Source: Corbicula japonica (lineage: Eukaryota; Mollusca; Bivalvia; Venerida; Cyrenidae). From it: a DNA stretch of 64,000 nucleotides. A model generated the notes under the pieces. The model was not told where the DNA came from and did not search any database. It saw only the letters and a list, made by a program, of their open reading frames with translations. Position numbers and translations under genes: made by a program. The stretch covers positions 12,152,938 through 12,216,937 of the forward strand of contig JAZAYU010000008.1 of the NCBI GenBank assembly GCA_038501625.1. The letters are read 5' to 3'. Below are positions 59,871 through 64,000 of the stretch, in pieces. Position 1 is the stretch's first letter; the number at the start of each line of letters is the position of its first letter.

Positions 59871-61843
59871 AACAAGACCTGTCAAAAGAACAAAACAAAT
59901 ATAGTCAAACATTTATTTGCAAACAGGAATAATGTTAAGAAGTAAGTGGTAAGGGTGGAAATTGAAATAATTCCTTAATGTACCTTAAATAGTGAATTGA
60001 AAAGGGAAATAACTATGAAATATTTTTTGAAGAGTTGGAAAACTTGTTAGTAATGTATGCTTAATGCAAAATGTAATTGAAAATGGGGCAAAAATTGAAA
60101 AATATTGGAAGCAGGGTTATGGGTGTCATTGGGTATGATGTAGATTTATTGGAAGCAGGGTTATGGGTGTCATTGGGTATGATGTAGATTTTGATGGTGA
60201 ATAAATATTTCAAGTTTCAAGGCAATATCTCAAGTAGTTGTAAAGTTATGGGGAAAATGCATATTTTGCTTAACACAAAATATAAGACAAGAGGGCCATG
60301 ATGGCCCTTTATCGCTCACCTGAGTACAACAAAGTTATTTTTAGTAACTGTGACCAAGACCCAGATGACCCATATTCGAACTCATCCGAGAAATCATTGG
60401 GACAAACATCCTGACCAAGTTTCATGACAATCGGAGCAAAAATGTGACCACAAGAGTGTTAACAAGAAAATTCTATTTTTAGTAACAGTGACCTAGTTTT
60501 TGGACCCAGATGACCCATATTTGAACTCGTCCAAGAAATCATTGGGACAAACATCCTGACCATGCTTCATGACAATCGAGGCAAAAATGTGACCTCTAGA
60601 GTATTAACAAGAAAATTCTATTTTTAGTAACAGTGACCTAGTTTTTGGACCCATATTAGAACTCATCCAAGAAATCATTGGGACAAACATCCTGACCAAG
60701 TTTCATGACAATGGGAGCAAAAATGTGATCACTAGAGTGTTAACAAGAAAATTCTATTTATAGTAATGGTGACCTAGTTTTTGGACCCAGATGACCCATA
60801 TTGGAACTCGTCCGAGAAATCATTGGGACAAACATCCTGACCAAGTTTCTTCATGACAATCGGAGCAAAAATGTGACCGCTAGAGTGTTAACAAGAAAAT
60901 TCTATATTTAGTAACAGTGACCTAGTTTTTGGACCCAGATGACCCATATTCGAAATCGTCCTAGAAATCATTGGGACAAACATCTTGACCAAGTTTCATG
61001 ACAATCGGAGCAAAAATGTGACCGCTAGAGTGTTAACAATCGGAGCAAAAATGTGACCGCTAGAGTGTTAACGAACTAAGTGTGGACGGACGACAGCCAG
61101 CTCAGGTGAGCTAAAAAAAGGGGCATAACTTGAAAAATATTGGTAGCAGAGTTATGGGTGTTGTTGATAATGACCTAGATTTTGATGGTGAATATATTTT
61201 CCACGTTTCAAGGTGATAGCTCAAAATAGTTTTAAAGTTAAGGGCCAAGTGTATGTTTTGCTTAACGCAAAATTTAAGTAAAAAAGGGGCATAATTTGAA
61301 AAATATTGGAAGCAGGGTTATGGGTCTTGTTGGTTATGACGTAGATTTTGATGGTGAAAATATATTTCAAGTTTCAAGGCAATATCTCAAGTAGTTTTAA
61401 AGTTATGGGCAAAATGCATATTTTGCTTAACACAAAATATAAGAAAAAAGGGGCATAACTTGAAATATATTGACAGCAGAGTTATGGTTCTTGTTGGTAA
61501 TGATGTAGAATTTGATGGTGAATTCAATAGATATTCCAAGTTTCAAGTTGATATCTTAAGTAGTTTATAAGTTATGGACCAAAGTGAATATTTTCCTTAA
61601 TGCAAAATTTAAGTGAAAAAGGGGCATAACTTGAAAAATATTTGTAGCAGAGTTATGGGTTTTGTTGCTAATGATGTAGAACTTGATGGTGAATATATAT
61701 TCTACGTTTCAAGTTGATATCAAAAGTAGTTTTCAAGTTATGGACCAAAGTGCATTTTTTGTTTAATGGACGCCGACGAGGACGCCGACACCGACACCGG
61801 GGCGAGTAGGAAAGTTCCCCTATTCTTCGAATAGCAGAGCTAA
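59871..61843 (+). mobile_element. Helitron-like element with ~165-bp tandem core, copy F
   Basis: About six units of AAAAAGGGGCATAACTTGAA, AGAGTTATGGGT, GATGTAGATTTTGATGGTGA and CAAGTTTCAAGGCAATATC are followed by GGACGCCGACGAGGACGCCG and the hairpin CTATTCTTCGAATAG, then CAGAGCTAAAA. The layout matches element D. Its 5' end is taken as the start of sequence after element C and is uncertain. It is interrupted by element E. Confidence 0.75.
60287..61114 (+). mobile_element. Helitron-like element, copy E, nested in F
   Basis: It has the same leader as element D (ACAAGAGGGCCATGATGGCC, TATCGCTCACCTGAGTAC) and the same 3' end (CTCAGGTGAGCTAA), but a different ~140-bp core (GTGACCTAGTTTTTGGACCC, CATTGGGACAAACATCCTGA, GTGACCGCTAGAGTGTTAAC; about five units). 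The GAGCACTTCGTGCTC hairpin of D is missing. It splits an F monomer between TATAAG and AAAAAAGGGGC. Confidence 0.8.
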
Positions 61844-61849
61844 AAAACA

Positions 61850-61992
61850 ACTTGATAACACATCTGAAAACAATAACAAGCAGTATTTTGTTAGAACACA
61901 TTTGAAAACAATAACAAAATGGTGTCTTGTTCGAACACATCTGAAAACAGTGAAAAACCATGTATTGTTAAAACATATCTGAAAACAGAGAA
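61850..61992 (-). repeat. 38-bp exon-boundary minisatellite, block 3 (~3.7 units)
   Basis: More diverged copies: TTGTTAGAACACATTTGAAA, TCTTGTTCGAACACATCTGA and TTGTTAAAACATATCTGAAA. This is the far side of the array split by elements C and F. Confidence 0.85.
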
Positions 61993-62002
61993 AAAAATGC
62001 GA

Positions 62003-63997
62003 CACAAATTGTGCATGTATGTCATCTATATATAAAAATCTATGTATTCGGTGAACAGGAAGTTAGGTGAGCAAGGAGCATTAAATCGCTTTACACCATA
62101 TGGGAATATATGATAAAGCATTAAGCAAAATATCAGGCTGCTGCATGTTTCAGTTGCTAAGAAAACTACAACAGAAATTGTGCATGTCAACTATATGCAC
62201 AAATCTAAGTATTCGGTAAACAGGAAGTAGATGAGCAAGGAGCATAAAATCGCTTTACACCATATGGAACTATAGGATAAAGCATTATGCAAAATATCAG
62301 GCTGCTGCATGTTATAGTTACTTAGAAAACTGCGACGGAAATTGTGCATGTATGTCAACTATGTGCACAAATGTAAGTATTCAGTAAACAGGAAGTAGAT
62401 GTGCAAGGAGCATAAAATCACTTTACACCATATGGGACTATAGGATAAAGCATTATGCAAAATATCAGGCTGCCGCATGTTATAGTTGGTGAGAAAACTG
62501 CGACGGAAATTGTGCATGTATGTCAACTATGTGCACAAATCTAAGTATTCGGTAAACAGGAAGTAGATGAGCAAGGAGCATAAAATCGCTTTACACCATA
62601 TGGGACTATAGGATAAAGCATTATGCAAAATATCAGGCTGCTGCATGTTATAGTTACTTAGAAAACTGCGACGGAAATTGTGCATGTATGTCAACTATGT
62701 GCACAAATCTAAGTATTCGGTAAACAGGAAGTAGATGAGCAAGGAGCATAAAATCGCTTTACACCATATGGGACTATATGATAAAGCAATATGCAAAATA
62801 TCAGGCTGCTGCATGTTATAGTTGGTGAGAAAACTGCGACGGAAATTATGCATGTATGTCAACTATGTGTAAAAATCTAAGTATTTGGTGAACAGGAAGT
62901 AGGTGAGCAAGGAGCATAAAATCGCTTTACACCATATGGGACTATAGGATAAATAATTATGCATAATATCAGGCTGCTGAATGTTATAGTCGCTTAGAAA
63001 ACTGTGACGCAAAATTAACATGCATTTTGGTTGATGTAATGCACCTTTATAGTAACAAAACCTAAAATATTCGGCAAACAGGAAGTAGATGAGCAAGGAG
63101 CATGAAATTGCTTTACACCATATGGGACTATAGGATAAAGCAATATGCATAATATCAGGCTGCTGCATGTTATAGTTGCTTAGAAAAATGCGACGGAAAA
63201 TTAACATGCCTTTTGGTCGATGTAATGCACCTTTTTAGTAACAAAATCTAAAAATATGCGGCAAACAGGAAGTAGATGAGCAAGGAGCATGAAATTGCTT
63301 TACACCATATGGGACTATATGATAAAGCAATATGCAAAATATCAGGCTGCATGTTATAGTTGGTGAGAAAACTGCGACGGAAATTATGCATGTATGTCAA
63401 CTATGTGTAAAAATCTAAGTATTTGGTGAACAGGAAGTAGGTGAGCAAGGAGCATAAAATCGCTTTACACCATATGGGACTATAGGATAAAGCATTATGC
63501 ATAATATCAGGCTGCTGAATGTTATAGTCGCTTAGAAAACTGTGACGGAAAATTAACATGCCTTTTGGTTGATGTAATGCACCTTTATAGTAACAAAACC
63601 TAAAATATTCGGCAAACAGGAAGTAGATGAGCAAGGAGCATGAAATTGCTTTACACCATATGGGACTATAGGATAAAGCAATATGCATAATATCAGGCTG
63701 CTGCTTGTTATAGTTGCTTAGAAAAATGCGACGGAAAATTAACATGCCTTTTGGTCGATGTAATGCACCTTTTTAGTAACAAAATCTAAAAATATGCGGC
63801 AAACAGGAAGTAGATGAGCAAGGAGCATGAAATTGCTTTACACCATATGGGACTATATGATAAAGCAATATACAAAATATCAGGCTGCTGAATGTTATAG
63901 TTGGTGAGAAAACTGCGACGGAAATTTTGTTACGGACGGAAGGACGGACGGACAAGGGTAAAACAGTATATCCCCCTCTTCTTCGAAGCGGGGGTAT
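62003..63997 (+). mobile_element. Tandem-core Helitron-like element H, 11 monomers with higher-order repeat
   Basis: Monomers of ~166-190 bases contain CGACGGAAATTGTGCATG, AAACAGGAAGTAGATGAGCA, TTTACACCATATGGGACTAT and ATATCAGGCTGCTGCATGTT. Segments 62863-63207 and 63401-63745 are near-identical with a 538-bp offset, so three monomer types form a higher-order unit. The tail TTACGGACGGAAGGACGGAC and hairpin CCCCCTCTTCTTCGAAGCGG match the plan of elements C, D and F. The minus-strand frames of up to 114 codons are by-products of the array. Confidence 0.8.
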
Positions 63998-64000
63998 AAA

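Larger units (their letters stand above)
57372..64000 (-). other. PTP intron upstream of 57371, made almost wholly of repeats
   Basis: No exon was recognised between 57372 and the window end. In order it holds part of a 38-bp minisatellite, a hAT-like element, more minisatellite, Helitron-like element C, Helitron-like element F with E nested inside it, more minisatellite, and the tandem array 62003-63997. Confidence 0.75.

Noticed and set aside
62863..63745. Two 114-codon minus-strand frames that look like a duplicated gene
   Set aside because: They lie in tandem array H and are two copies of the same 538-bp higher-order unit; the translation has no family features.

Overview
The window looks like a piece of an AT-rich, intron-rich invertebrate genome, most likely a bivalve mollusc. 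The grounds are a laminin alpha gene and a receptor tyrosine phosphatase gene with short exons and introns of 1-18 kb, and intergenic and intronic DNA full of non-autonomous transposons of kinds common in bivalves (tandem-repeat-cored Helitron-like or Pearl-like elements, TTAA-flanked palindromic MITEs). No species call is attempted.

Both supported protein-coding genes are on the minus strand, so they read from high to low coordinates. (1) A receptor-type protein tyrosine phosphatase (PTP) enters from the right. Five exons (57237-57371, 55481-55603, 54541-54698, 53893-54028, 52938-53012) join in phase and encode the last ~208 residues: the C-terminal part of a PTP domain, probably the membrane-distal D2, ending at a TAG at 52938. 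Its active-site loop is HCMDGAERSG, which keeps the Cys and Arg but carries Glu where active enzymes have Gly. (2) Downstream on the same strand, a laminin alpha-1/2-type gene starts at 41209 and leaves the window at its left end. Four exons are visible: signal peptide (41140-41209), one immunoglobulin domain (22708-22998), and two exons of the laminin N-terminal (LN) domain (16446-16756 and 130-378). Every junction keeps the frame.

The most interesting point is the gene model itself. An Ig domain is encoded by a symmetric phase 1-1 exon between the signal peptide and the LN domain of a laminin alpha chain. Known laminins begin directly with LN, and here the signal exon could also splice straight to LN in frame, so the Ig may be an optional cassette. 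A second novelty is a 38-bp minisatellite upstream of the PTP exon at 57237-57371. Each repeat unit copies the intron-exon boundary (3' splice site plus the first ~25 coding bases), giving about a dozen decoy acceptors.

The rest is repeats. There are about 25 copies or fragments of a ~240-bp palindromic TTAA-flanked, piggyBac-like MITE; five copies of a ~140-bp perfect-hairpin MITE; and several Helitron-like elements sharing one plan (leader, tandem core, ACGG-type microsatellite, 3' terminal hairpin) but with different cores. There are two hAT-like MITEs, one pogo/Tigger-like element, a tRNA-derived repeat pair, a ~400-bp foldback and several minisatellites. Nested insertions (27.7-29.7 kb and 57.4-62 kb) give relative ages. 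Large stretches of intron show nothing else recognisable by eye.
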